A stretch of DNA of 14,984 nucleotides from JANXSF01 sp031394025 (GCA_031394025.1 JANMWO010000059.1:1-14984), one strand, 5' to 3'; positions 7,124 through 14,646 are shown, counted from the stretch's first letter. The notes: generated by a model not told the origin, from the letters alone. A program made the numbers and translations.

Positions 7124-7806
7124 GCTGGCATCTAATTATTGATGCAGACGATACCTTGTGGGAGAACAACATCTACTTTGAAGACGCGTTCGACCGCTTC
7201 GTGGAGTTTCTAGATCTGCCCAAACTGACCGGGGCTGAGATACGGGAACACTTGAATGGAATTGAAATTGAAAATGCCAAGACGTTTGGATATGGTTCGG
7301 TGAGCTTTGGTCGCAATATGGTGGAGTGTTTGGGCCTGCTGTCACAACGTCCGGTGACGGCACAGGATGAGGAAACAGTTCGCGAGTTCGCACATGTGAT
7401 TCTGGATCATCCGATGGTGATTCTTCCTGATGTCGCGGAGACTTTGGAATATTTATCCGGAAAATATGAACTGACCCTGTTCACTAAGGGGAGCCACGCC
7501 GAACAAGTGGCGAAGGTGGATAGGTCTGGGCTGGCACACTATTTTGCCCACGTTGAAGTGACCATGGAAAAGCATCGGGAGGCGTATCACGGTTTGACAA
7601 AGTTACGCGGCATGGATCGGGAACGGGCGTGGATGGTGGGGAACTCACCCAAATCGGACATCAATCCGGCGTTGGAAGCCGGGTTGAACGCGGCCTACAT
7701 ACCCCATTCGCGCACTTGGGTGTTGGAGCGTGAAGAGTTGCGACCGGCTGGACCGGGAAAACTGTTGGTATTGGAGAGCTTCGCGGGGTTGCGGGAGCAT
7801 TTTTAG
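7120..7806 (+). CDS. HAD-superfamily hydrolase
   Basis: A 228-residue haloacid dehalogenase-type enzyme. Motif I is DADDT (nucleophile Asp8, acid/base Asp10), motif II is Thr122 in LTLFTKG, motif III is Lys151 in MEKHREAY, and motif IV is GNSPKSDINPA with Asp180. Residues from about 17 to 90 form a helical C1-type cap, which points to a small-molecule phosphatase or dehalogenase. The substrate cannot be named. The 4-base overlap with the Lon-domain gene indicates coupling, but no shared pathway is evident. The TAG stop is followed by 54 bases of regulatory-looking sequence before the first toxin-antitoxin pair. Confidence 0.9.
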   Translation: MSWHLIIDADDTLWENNIYFEDAFDRFVEFLDLPKLTGAEIREHLNGIEIENAKTFGYGSVSFGRNMVECLGLLSQRPVTAQDEETVREFAHVILDHPMVILPDVAETLEYLSGKYELTLFTKGSHAEQVAKVDRSGLAHYFAHVEVTMEKHREAYHGLTKLRGMDRERAWMVGNSPKSDINPALEAGLNAAYIPHSRTWVLEREELRPAGPGKLLVLESFAGLREHF

Positions 7807-7828
7807 GTATTGAAAGTTGAGTGGAATG

Positions 7829-7856
7829 GTGTTACTCTTACCAGTAGGAGTGTTAC
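7829..7856 (+). promoter_or_regulatory. Candidate operator with GTGTTAC direct repeats
   Basis: GTGTTAC occurs at 7829-7835 and 7850-7856, exactly 21 bases (two helical turns) apart, just upstream of the AbrB-type antitoxin ATG at 7861. The shorter GTTAC also recurs at 7867 and 7885, inside the gene. AbrB-like antitoxins usually repress their own operon, so these may be its binding sites. This is inferred from position and repetition only. Confidence 0.35.
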
Positions 7857-7860
7857 CGAG

Positions 7861-8100
7861 ATGGGAGTTACCACGAAAGGACAAGTTACAATTCCACAGA
7901 ACATGCGGATACAATTGGGACTGATGCCATATACAAGGGTCCAATTCCAGATTGTTGGTGATGCGGTGCAGATTCGCAAGGCTAAGCAGCCGGCCAGCAG
8001 CTCGGCTCGAGGTCAGGCGGTTTTGAATGCCCTACGGGGTACGGCTGATTGTGGATTAAGCACCAATGAAATTATGGCTATGACTCGCGGAGACGAATGA
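7861..8100 (+). CDS. AbrB/SpoVT-like (VapB/MazE-type) antitoxin
   Basis: A 79-residue protein. The first 45 residues are a swapped-hairpin AbrB/MazE-type DNA-binding domain: MGVTTKGQVTIPQNMRIQLG, then a hydrophobic strand-rich stretch ending in VQIRKAK. The C-terminal half (SSARGQAVLNALRG to EIMAMTRGDE) is the region that would wrap the toxin. The ATG at 7861 has AGGAG ten bases upstream and starts at the domain boundary. An upstream in-frame TTG (7810) lacks support. It overlaps the PIN toxin by ATGA. It is expected to neutralise VapC and repress the operon through DNA binding. Confidence 0.88.
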   Translation: MGVTTKGQVTIPQNMRIQLGLMPYTRVQFQIVGDAVQIRKAKQPASSSARGQAVLNALRGTADCGLSTNEIMAMTRGDE

Positions 8101-8519
8101 GCACAGCCCAGTTTCTGGGCGTATTAGTGGATAGCAACATTCTGATAGATATTGCTACCAACGATCCTGAATGGAGCGAATGGTCAGCCAATGCCCTGGC
8201 CGAAGCTGCTGAAAGTCACGTTTTAATTATCAACCCAATTATTTATAGCGAGGTATCCATAGGATTCTCGACGATTGAAGGGTTGAACCTTGCTTTGCCA
8301 CCACAAATCTACCGACGGGATCAGCTTCCCTGGGAGGCTGGATTCTTGGCGGGTAGATGCTTCAGTGCCTACCGGAAACGCGGTGGGACGAAAAGATCGC
8401 CACTACCGGACTTCTATATTGGAGCACATGCGGCGATTGCGACACTGGCGTTATTGACGCGGGATGCGAGTCCGTATCGTACGTATTTTCCGAAGATCCA
8501 TTTGATTGCACCGGAGTGA
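8097..8519 (+). CDS. vapC: PIN-domain ribonuclease toxin (VapC family)
   Basis: A 140-residue PIN-domain protein. The metal-binding acidic residues are in place: Asp12 (LVDSNILID), Glu52 (YSEVSIGF), Asp105 (LPDFYIGAHA) and Asp123 (LTRDASPYRTYFP). The TRDASPYRTYFPKIHLIAPE ending is typical of one VapC subgroup. VapC toxins are magnesium-dependent RNases that cut RNA, often tRNA or rRNA, and stop translation; the target here is unknown. The ATGA overlap with the AbrB-type antitoxin gene upstream is the standard arrangement. It converges on the next VapC with only 13 bases between stops. Confidence 0.9.
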   Translation: MSTAQFLGVLVDSNILIDIATNDPEWSEWSANALAEAAESHVLIINPIIYSEVSIGFSTIEGLNLALPPQIYRRDQLPWEAGFLAGRCFSAYRKRGGTKRSPLPDFYIGAHAAIATLALLTRDASPYRTYFPKIHLIAPE

Positions 8520-8532
8520 CGCGAATCGCCTT

Positions 8533-8961
8533 CTAGATCAAAGGATTTTTCCAGCGAAGCCCAGGGAATCTGGCAAAGTCGCGATCCGTTGTTTGTAGTA
8601 TTCCTCCGCATTCTATCGTTAATGCTGCCAGTTGGGCATCGGTGACCAATGGGCCGGAAGCCTGTCCTTCGATGATCATCGTCCGAAGAATTGGCCAATA
8701 TTTCTCGCCCGGAGCGATGCAGCGAATATTCGGCTGCGCAAGCCAGGTTTCAACCACGGCAGTTGCTTCTGGCACTGTATAACGATGACCAGGAAGGCGA
8801 CGGTTGGTCCCAATTCGTAGAAATGCACCAATCGTTTGCCACGGTAGACCAATGAGATCTCCGTTCGAAAAAATGACATCCACCCATTCACGTGCCTTTG
8901 CATGATGAGCCGAATTGGAATCGTAGGCGTAAAGTAGTAGATTGACGTCAAGTACGATCAA
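8533..8961 (-). CDS. vapC: PIN-domain ribonuclease toxin (VapC family), second copy
   Basis: A 142-residue PIN-domain protein of a different VapC subgroup from the 8097-8519 copy. It begins IVLDVNLLLYAYDSNSAHH (Asp5), has the family segment PWQTIGAFLRIGTN, then VTDAQLAALTIECGGILQTT with Asp108, and DRDFARFPGLRWKNP with Asp126 and Asp128. The AFLRI segment has Gly-Ala where other VapC groups carry Glu, which is common in this subgroup, so I do not read it as inactive. The start is TTG, and its TTGA overlaps the antitoxin stop by 4 bases. A GGAAGG stretch lies about 12 bases upstream. RNA cleavage is inferred from the family. Confidence 0.88.
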   Translation of the reverse strand: MIVLDVNLLLYAYDSNSAHHAKAREWVDVIFSNGDLIGLPWQTIGAFLRIGTNRRLPGHRYTVPEATAVVETWLAQPNIRCIAPGEKYWPILRTMIIEGQASGPLVTDAQLAALTIECGGILQTTDRDFARFPGLRWKNPLI

Positions 8962-9200
8962 CGATGTTCTGGACCTTCCAGGAATTCCAGCAGTTCCCCG
9001 ATCTTGTCGTAACTTGTGCCAGTCGGCAATCCTAGCGGACGGGGTATCACAGAAAATGGCTTCCGCAGTTGCTGATTACCTGCCTGCAATCCAAGTCGCA
9101 AAGAACGGTTAACCAGTTGCTTTAAAGAAACACCTGTCGCCCGCATTTCTTTTTCGATAAGCACCGAAACGTCGTCGTCAAGACTTAGGGTTGTTCGCAC
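8958..9200 (-). CDS. vapB: Ribbon-helix-helix antitoxin (VapB-like)
   Basis: An 80-residue protein. The N-terminal 40 residues fit a ribbon-helix-helix domain: strand MRTTLSLDDDV, helix SVLIEKEMRATG, then VSLKQLVNRSLRLGL. The rest (KPFSVIPRPLGLPTGTSYDK and a short C-terminal helix) is the toxin-wrapping part seen in antitoxins paired with this VapC type. The start is GTG at 9200. No Shine-Dalgarno sequence is visible, and a TATGAT -10-like hexamer ends only 11 bases before the GTG, so the leader would be very short. The gene lies 39 bases downstream of the BrnA-like antitoxin and could also be read from that module. Confidence 0.85.
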   Translation of the reverse strand: MRTTLSLDDDVSVLIEKEMRATGVSLKQLVNRSLRLGLQAGNQQLRKPFSVIPRPLGLPTGTSYDKIGELLEFLEGPEHR

Positions 9201-9233
9201 ATCTTGATGCTATCATAACGGACATCAACGTGC
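9197..9233. promoter_or_regulatory. Inverted repeat, candidate VapB operator around the -10 region
   Basis: TTGATG at 9204-9209 pairs with CATCAA at 9223-9228 across 13 bases. GCAC at 9197-9200 and GTGC at 9230-9233 extend the symmetry imperfectly. The minus-strand -10-like TATGAT (9217-9212) sits in the spacer, directly in front of the GTG start. This is the place and form expected for autorepression by the RHH antitoxin. No good -35 was found. Confidence 0.45.
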
Positions 9234-9239
9234 AATCCC

Positions 9240-9518
9240 CTAACCGGTGGCCTTGTCTTTCTCCAACGCAGAGTGCAAGATCATCTTGATATAGGTCTGA
9301 TAGGGAAGCCCTTTGCGATCAGCGTTGGCTTTGGCAATCGTAAGATCCTTGACCGGCAGGCGAATTGTTACAGTTTGCAAGGGGATTTTTCGGCGGGCCG
9401 TACCAGCCTTGAGCGCCTTGCTCATTAGAGCAGTAGCCACATCGGGATTGGCGTCCCACCAAGCGGCTTCATCCGCCTCTTTTTTGAAGGCAGGAATCGT
9501 GATTCGCTTCAGTGACAT
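9240..9518 (-). CDS. brnA: BrnA/CopG-type antitoxin
   Basis: A 92-residue protein matching the antitoxins paired with BrnT-like toxins. The N-terminal PAFKKEADEAAWWDANPD segment is followed by a basic link and a C-terminal ribbon-helix-helix half (QTVTIRLPVKDLTIAKANAD, then KGLPYQTYIKMILHSALEKD). The ATG at 9518 has GGGGGG seven bases upstream and lies two bases after the stop of the toxin frame, so toxin-first order is as in BrnTA. It remains intact even though the toxin frame carries an early stop. It could bind the palindrome at 9788-9802. Confidence 0.85.
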   Translation of the reverse strand: MSLKRITIPAFKKEADEAAWWDANPDVATALMSKALKAGTARRKIPLQTVTIRLPVKDLTIAKANADRKGLPYQTYIKMILHSALEKDKATG

Positions 9519-9520
9519 CG

Positions 9521-9787
9521 TCAGACCCCCCTTAAATAAAGTTCGACTTGCTGCTTCGACATATCGTAGGCCGTAACTACACGGATCTTCCCTTTACGCA
9601 TGGCATATAGGATAGTCAACAGCCTACCTGACCGAGTGCGACCGAAGCAAAGCACGCGAGCTTCCGATTCATGATCCTGAATATCCATCTCCAAGGGTTC
9701 GATAAGAATAGCATCTTCGGCCTCATTCGGAGTGACGTTGTGTCTGGCTATGTGCGAAACATTGCCAGCGTCCTAATCAAAACTCAC
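9521..9787 (-). pseudogene. brnT: BrnT-like toxin frame interrupted by an amber codon at position 5
   Basis: From TAG (9775-9773) to TGA (9523-9521) the minus strand encodes an 83-residue run beginning DAGNVSHIARHNVTPNEAED and containing CFGRTRSGRLLTILY and KGKIRVVTAYDMSKQQVELY. These are the conserved blocks of small BrnT-family RNase toxins. Just upstream, in the same frame, are GTG AGT TTT GAT and then TAG. With TGG in place of TAG the start would read MSFDWDAGN, the standard BrnT N-terminus, so the stop replaces the conserved Trp5. No ATG, GTG or TTG lies between the stop and the conserved core. The simplest reading is a recent nonsense mutation that silences the toxin beside an intact antitoxin. 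Sequencing error or suppression are alternatives. TAG ends at least three other genes here, so a genome-wide code change is unlikely. Confidence 0.75.
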
Positions 9788-9802
9788 ATTTACATTGTAA
9801 AT
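9788..9802. promoter_or_regulatory. Perfect palindrome overlapping the -10 of the BrnT/BrnA promoter
   Basis: ATTTACA and TGTAAAT form a perfect 7-base inverted repeat around one central base. On the minus strand TACAAT (9799-9794) is a good -10, with TTGCTT (9821-9816) 16 bases upstream as a fair -35. Transcription would begin at about 9787, on the GTG itself, giving a leaderless message. An operator over the -10 matches known BrnA-type autoregulation. Confidence 0.5.
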
Positions 9803-9852
9803 ACAAATTGAGGGAAAGCAACAATGTTACTTTTTGGAGACTGCCGAGATAT

Positions 9853-11313
9853 TTACTTCCCCAGTGTAGAAGACTGCGTGGCGAAGCCGAGAATCAAGCC
9901 TGGGAAAATTCCCAGCGCAATGGTGCCTAACGTGGTCACCAGCATGGCCACACGCAACGTCCCGGCCACAGGGGGCAAATTGACAGTCGACGCTCCTGGT
10001 TCGCGGAAGTACATCACTACCAGCACTCGCAGATAGTAATACGCTGCTACGGCGCTGTTCAAAAGACCTAGAATTGCGAGCCACATCAGATGGCTGTCAA
10101 TGGCTGCTTTGAACACCAGAAACTTGCCGAAGAATCCACCAGTTAACGGGACACCTACCAGACTGAGGATCAGCACGGTGAGGATGGCTGTCACGAATGG
10201 CTGTTTCTGGGCGAGGCCGGAAAAATCGTCCACCTCGACAAACTTTTCACCATCGCGAGCCATCCAGGTGACAACCGCGAATGCGCCGATGTTCATCAGG
10301 CAGTAACTGGCTAGATAGAACATAACGGCGGCTGTCCCGACTGCCGAATGGGACGTCACAGCTACCATCACATACCCGGCGTGGGCGATGGATGAATAGG
10401 CCAACATACGCTTGATGTTCCGCTGCTGTAACGCGGCGAAATTACCGATGACCATGGTGGCAAGCGACATGATCCAAAACACTGGCTCCCATTGGTTTGA
10501 AATGGAATCGAAGGATGTGTAGAAGACTCTAACCATGACGGCGAAGGCTGCGGCTTTGGGTCCGGCGCTCATGAAGGCACTGATAGGAGCAGACGAACCT
10601 TGGTACACATCAGGTGCCCATACTTGAAACGGTGCTGCGGAAACTTTGAATGCCAGGCCAACTAACATGAGTGCGGCGGAAATGCCCACCATCGCAGTGG
10701 GGGCTGTGCCATGGCTCAGCACGGTCCGAATCTCTCCCAAATTGGTAGAACCGGTAAGACCGTAGATCCAGGCCACGCCGTAAAGTAGGAAAGCTGTGGC
10801 AAAAGATCCCATCAGGAAATATTTCAAAGCGCTTTCGTTATTGCGGCGATCGTCACGTAAATATCCGGCCAGAATGTAGCTGGCGATGGACGAGATTTCA
10901 ATGCCGATGAAAATCATGATCAGTTCGTTGGCGCAAGCCATCAAGCTTTGGCCGACCACTGAAAACAGGATCAACGCGTAGAAATCGCCGCTGTTGGCCT
11001 TGGCTTCCGATAGATAGTTGGTGGAGACCAGAATGGTCAGCATGCCAACACCAATGACTAAGACTCGGAAGAAAGTGGCGAAGCCGTCGACGATGATCAT
11101 GGACTGGAAGGCCATGCCGGGATCGTTGTTAGCGGCCACCGCAGCAGCCATGGCCAATGCCAAACCAAGTAGGGAAACATAGCCCAGTGACGACTTATCA
11201 CGATCCCCAGTCATGGCTTCAAGAATCATTACCAATGTGCCGACTATGGTGAGAATAATTTCTGGAGCGAACCGTAAGTATTCCGCAGCGCTGGGCATGA
11301 AGTTAGCGGGCAT
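9853..11313 (-). CDS. nuoN: NADH-quinone oxidoreductase subunit N
   Basis: A 486-residue antiporter-like subunit of the complex I membrane arm. Key charged residues are present: Glu139 (FIGIEISSIASY), Lys223 (LAFKVSAAPFQVWAPDVYQG), Lys253 (SAGPKAAAFAV) and later the NIKRMLAYSSIAHAGYVM and GGFFGKFLVF motifs. These residues belong to the half-channels for proton movement driven by NADH-to-quinone electron transfer. The ATG at 11313 has AAGGAG seven bases upstream. A TTG at 11319 is in frame but less suited. It overlaps the end of nuoM by 11 bases and is the last nuo gene of the block. I see no hairpin terminator after it, and a toxin-antitoxin promoter begins about 30 bases beyond the stop. Confidence 0.97.
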   Translation of the reverse strand: MPANFMPSAAEYLRFAPEIILTIVGTLVMILEAMTGDRDKSSLGYVSLLGLALAMAAAVAANNDPGMAFQSMIIVDGFATFFRVLVIGVGMLTILVSTNYLSEAKANSGDFYALILFSVVGQSLMACANELIMIFIGIEISSIASYILAGYLRDDRRNNESALKYFLMGSFATAFLLYGVAWIYGLTGSTNLGEIRTVLSHGTAPTAMVGISAALMLVGLAFKVSAAPFQVWAPDVYQGSSAPISAFMSAGPKAAAFAVMVRVFYTSFDSISNQWEPVFWIMSLATMVIGNFAALQQRNIKRMLAYSSIAHAGYVMVAVTSHSAVGTAAVMFYLASYCLMNIGAFAVVTWMARDGEKFVEVDDFSGLAQKQPFVTAILTVLILSLVGVPLTGGFFGKFLVFKAAIDSHLMWLAILGLLNSAVAAYYYLRVLVVMYFREPGASTVNLPPVAGTLRVAMLVTTLGTIALGIFPGLILGFATQSSTLGK

Positions 11314-12793
11314 TAGCAATCTCCTTGCTCTGAACTTGCCCGAGCATGTGGGTATTGGAGGCTGAAATCGATGGCAGGAACGTTTGCGTGTAAATGCCCA
11401 TCCAAACCATCAGCGCGATCATGGGAATCAACGTCACCCATTCGCGCGATGTTAAGTCTGTGACGTGATGTTCCACTTCATGCGATACCGGCCCGAAGAA
11501 GGCGCGTTGATAGAGCCACAACATGTAACAGGCGGAGAGGATCACACCGAGTCCGGCAAACACTGCCCACCAGATGTTGACTCTGGCGGCACCCTGTAGC
11601 ACCAGAAATTCTCCGACGAAGTTGTTCAACAAGGGCATGCCGACACTGGCCAGTGTCGTGATCAGAAATACGGTGCTGAGGTATGGAGCGCACGTGGCCA
11701 CGCCACCGTAATCTTTGATTTCAAGCGAATGGTTCCGTTCGTAAAGGAAGCCAACCAGCATAAACAGAGCACCAGTTGAAACGCCATGAGCGATCATCTG
11801 ATACACTGCGCCGTCCACGCCTGCCTGATCGAAAGTGAATAAGCCGAGAACCACAAAGCCCAAATGACTGACCGATGAATAGGCCACCAGCTTCTTCATA
11901 TTCGGCTGAACCAGCGCCACAAGGGCTCCGTAAATAATGCCGATGATGGCCAGAGTGATGATGGGGATGCGGGCGTTGTAGGCCGCTTGCGGAAACATGG
12001 GCAGACAGAATCGCAGAATACCGTAGGTTCCCATTTTCAGCATGAGCGCCGCTAACATGACGGAACCTGCCGTTGGAGCTTCGACGTGCGCGTCAGGCAA
12101 CCAGGTGTGCAGCGGGAACAATGGGACCTTGATGGCGAAGGCGATGAAGAACGCAAGGAAGAGCCACATTTGTTCAGCGGGTTCAAAGTGCAACTGACCG
12201 TTATGCAGCTTGGCCAGAATTTGAATGTAATCGAACGTGCCGCCCGCCTTGCCGTAGATGTAGACAATGGCCACCAGCATCAGCACTGAGCCAGCCATGG
12301 TGTACAAGAAAAATTTCACAGCGGCGTAGATGCGACGGTCGTGCCCATAGATGCCGATCAACAGGAACATGGGCACCAGACACACTTCCCAGAACACATA
12401 GAACAGGAAAAGGTCCAGACTCATGAACACACCGATGAGGCCGAATTCCAGCAGCAATAAGTAAGCGTAGAACTGCGGAACGCGCTCTTTAATGTAGTTC
12501 CATGAAATCAGCATGGAGATGGGCGTAAGCAGTGTCGTCAGCAGAATGAGCCAAATGCTGACGCCGTCAATGCCAGTGTGATAACGAATGGCGGGCGAAT
12601 CGATCCAGGCCACGTTCGATTCAAAATTCATTGCGGCAGGCGCGGCGAGTGTAGGGCCAAGCAATCCGAGTGAAACCAGAAAGATGATTAGAGCCAGACC
12701 GATGGCGGCTTTCTTTGCGGCATCGCCAGACAAGAAAAGAACTAGAGCGAAGGCAGCCAGAGGAAGAATCAGAGTGATGTCTAGAAGGTTCAT
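11303..12793 (-). CDS. nuoM: NADH-quinone oxidoreductase subunit M
   Basis: A 496-residue antiporter-like subunit of complex I with about 14 hydrophobic helices. Diagnostic residues are Glu136 (FYVFWEVCLVPMFLLIG), Lys222 (FAIKVPLFPLHTWLPDAHVE), Lys253 (ALMLKMGTYGILRF), the NMKKLVAYSSVSHLGFV segment near 298-314 and NNFVGEF toward the C-terminus. It pumps protons in the membrane arm, between NuoL and NuoN. The ATG at 12793 has GGAGGTG with a short gap; longer frames upstream are non-conserved. The start overlaps the nuoL stop as ATGA. The length and motifs are normal, with no sign of damage. Confidence 0.97.
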   Translation of the reverse strand: MNLLDITLILPLAAFALVLFLSGDAAKKAAIGLALIIFLVSLGLLGPTLAAPAAMNFESNVAWIDSPAIRYHTGIDGVSIWLILLTTLLTPISMLISWNYIKERVPQFYAYLLLLEFGLIGVFMSLDLFLFYVFWEVCLVPMFLLIGIYGHDRRIYAAVKFFLYTMAGSVLMLVAIVYIYGKAGGTFDYIQILAKLHNGQLHFEPAEQMWLFLAFFIAFAIKVPLFPLHTWLPDAHVEAPTAGSVMLAALMLKMGTYGILRFCLPMFPQAAYNARIPIITLAIIGIIYGALVALVQPNMKKLVAYSSVSHLGFVVLGLFTFDQAGVDGAVYQMIAHGVSTGALFMLVGFLYERNHSLEIKDYGGVATCAPYLSTVFLITTLASVGMPLLNNFVGEFLVLQGAARVNIWWAVFAGLGVILSACYMLWLYQRAFFGPVSHEVEHHVTDLTSREWVTLIPMIALMVWMGIYTQTFLPSISASNTHMLGQVQSKEIANAR

Positions 12794-14643
12794 TTCGCAC
12801 CTCCGTAAACAGCAAAGCCACCCATGACGAGTAGGATTCCTATTAAGACCCAACTGGCGTAAGAGCGTAAGTTACCGGATTGCATTTTCCTGAGGAGTCC
12901 GCCGAGTGCCATGGATGTGGTTCCGGCACCATTCACAAGAGCGTCGAACACGCCGACATCGGCACCTTTCCATAAGATTTCACGAGACCCGTTGGCGATG
13001 GGTTTCACAATGGAAACGTCGTACAATTCATCGACATAGTATTTGTCATACAGAGTTTGATAGATAGGTGCGAAGGCCGATGCCAGTGCACCGGGAATGC
13101 TGGGGACGAAGAGGTAGCAAATGGCGGCAAGCAAAATTCCGGCAAGACCGGCAGCCGTAGCAATGGTAGCCAGACTTTCATCGTGAACTCCACCGTGCAT
13201 TGGAAGCACTGGCGAAAGGAATTCAGGAATGTTGAAGGCATAGCCGCCGATGAGGCTGAGCACCGCTAGCACAGCAAGTGGAACCCACATCACAGCAGGC
13301 GATTCGTGGGGATGGGCTTTACCACGATATTCTCCGAAGAAGGTGAGGAAGATGGAGCGAAACACGTAGAAGGCGGTCATACCAGCAGTCACCACGCCTA
13401 CCCAGTACATCCAGGGTGCTCGAGCATGGGCGGCCATCAGAATGGCATCTTTCGAGTAGTGGCCTGATAGCGGCGGCACACCAGCAATGGCCATGGCTGC
13501 AATGAACAGAACAGCGAAGGTGATGGGAATTTTTTTCATCAACCCGCCCATCTTTTGCATGTCCTGTTCGCCAGCACAAGCGTGGATTACGGAACCAGCA
13601 CCAAGGAACAACAGAGCCTTGAAGAAGGCGTGAGTAACAACGTGCCAAATACCAGCGGAGAATGCGCCGACGCCACAACCAAGGAACATATAGCCAAGTT
13701 GAGAGACCGTCGAATAGGCGTACACTTTTTTGATATCGTTTTGCACCAGGCCGATGGTGGCAGCCATCACCGCCGTTGCCAAGCCAATGTAGGCCACAAC
13801 ATCCATGGCGATGGGGGCACGCTCAAACAACGTGGCGGAGCGGGCGATCATATAGACACCGGCTGTTACCATGGTGGCCGCGTGGATGAGTGCCGATACC
13901 GGGGTGGGGCCTTCCATGGCATCTGGCAGCCAGACATACAAGGGGATTTGCGCCGACTTACCCATGGCACCAACTAGAAGTAACAAGCAGATAGTGGTTA
14001 TGGAACCGTATTGCACTTCGGGGGACATGGTGCTGGCCTTGGCGAACACCTTTTGAAAATCGAGCGTGCCGAAGGCAATGACAATCAGAAACATGGCCAA
14101 GCTGAAACCGAAATCGCCAATGCGGTTGACGATGAATGCTTTCTTACCAGCATCCGAGGCGCTCTTCTTTAGGAAGTAAAAACCAATTAGCAAATAGCTG
14201 CATAGTCCCACGCCTTCCCATCCCACAAAGAGCAGTACGTAGTTAGCGGCCAGCACCAAGGTCAGCATGAAAAACATGAACAGATTCAGGTAAGCGAAGA
14301 AGCGGTAGTAGCCACCTTCATGGGCCATGTAACCGGTGGCGTACACGTGAATCAGCGAACCAATGCCAGTTACAACCAACAGCATGACCATGGTGAGACG
14401 GTCAATCGCAAAATCAAAACCAATGTCCAGTGTGCCCGAAGAAATCCAAGTGAAATAATGTTCCACGTAGGTTTCGTTCAAGGGGGCCAGGGCGCTGAGG
14501 GCTTTGAGCACCCAAAGAAACGACAGCACAACGCTGCCCACAGCAACGGTGTTAATGACGGTTTTTGAAAACCGTCGGCCTAGCAATCCATTAATGAGGA
14601 AGCCGACCAGGGGAAAAATAGGAATAAGCCAGAGTGAGTGCAT
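12790..14643 (-). CDS. nuoL: NADH-quinone oxidoreductase subunit L
   Basis: A 617-residue distal antiporter-like subunit of complex I. Motifs: Glu143 (LFVGWEGVGLCSYLLIGFY), NRIGDFGFSL with Asp178, Lys229 (GAMGKSAQIPLYVWLPDAM), GPTPVSALIHAATMVTAGVY with His254, and NDIKKVYAYSTVSQLGYMFL. The C-terminal part contains YDKYYVDELYDVSIV, the start of the lateral-helix region typical of NuoL, and a final hydrophobic anchor. The ATG at 14643 lies only three bases after the nuoK stop, without a strong ribosome binding site, so reinitiation is likely. It overlaps nuoM by ATGA. Confidence 0.97.
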   Translation of the reverse strand: MHSLWLIPIFPLVGFLINGLLGRRFSKTVINTVAVGSVVLSFLWVLKALSALAPLNETYVEHYFTWISSGTLDIGFDFAIDRLTMVMLLVVTGIGSLIHVYATGYMAHEGGYYRFFAYLNLFMFFMLTLVLAANYVLLFVGWEGVGLCSYLLIGFYFLKKSASDAGKKAFIVNRIGDFGFSLAMFLIVIAFGTLDFQKVFAKASTMSPEVQYGSITTICLLLLVGAMGKSAQIPLYVWLPDAMEGPTPVSALIHAATMVTAGVYMIARSATLFERAPIAMDVVAYIGLATAVMAATIGLVQNDIKKVYAYSTVSQLGYMFLGCGVGAFSAGIWHVVTHAFFKALLFLGAGSVIHACAGEQDMQKMGGLMKKIPITFAVLFIAAMAIAGVPPLSGHYSKDAILMAAHARAPWMYWVGVVTAGMTAFYVFRSIFLTFFGEYRGKAHPHESPAVMWVPLAVLAVLSLIGGYAFNIPEFLSPVLPMHGGVHDESLATIATAAGLAGILLAAICYLFVPSIPGALASAFAPIYQTLYDKYYVDELYDVSIVKPIANGSREILWKGADVGVFDALVNGAGTTSMALGGLLRKMQSGNLRSYASWVLIGILLVMGGFAVYGGAK

Positions 14644-14646
14644 CGT

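Noticed and set aside
8533..8961. Possible inactive VapC, because the usual middle Glu is not seen in AFLRI
   Set aside because: This PIN subgroup commonly has AFLR at that place, and the other acidic residues (Asp5, 108, 126, 128) are present.
13319..13977. Open frames in other frames of nuoL, including a 140-codon plus-strand one
   Set aside because: NuoL is intact and strongly conserved over the same bases. The alternatives are rich in Cys, Arg and His, as out-of-frame translations of membrane genes often are.
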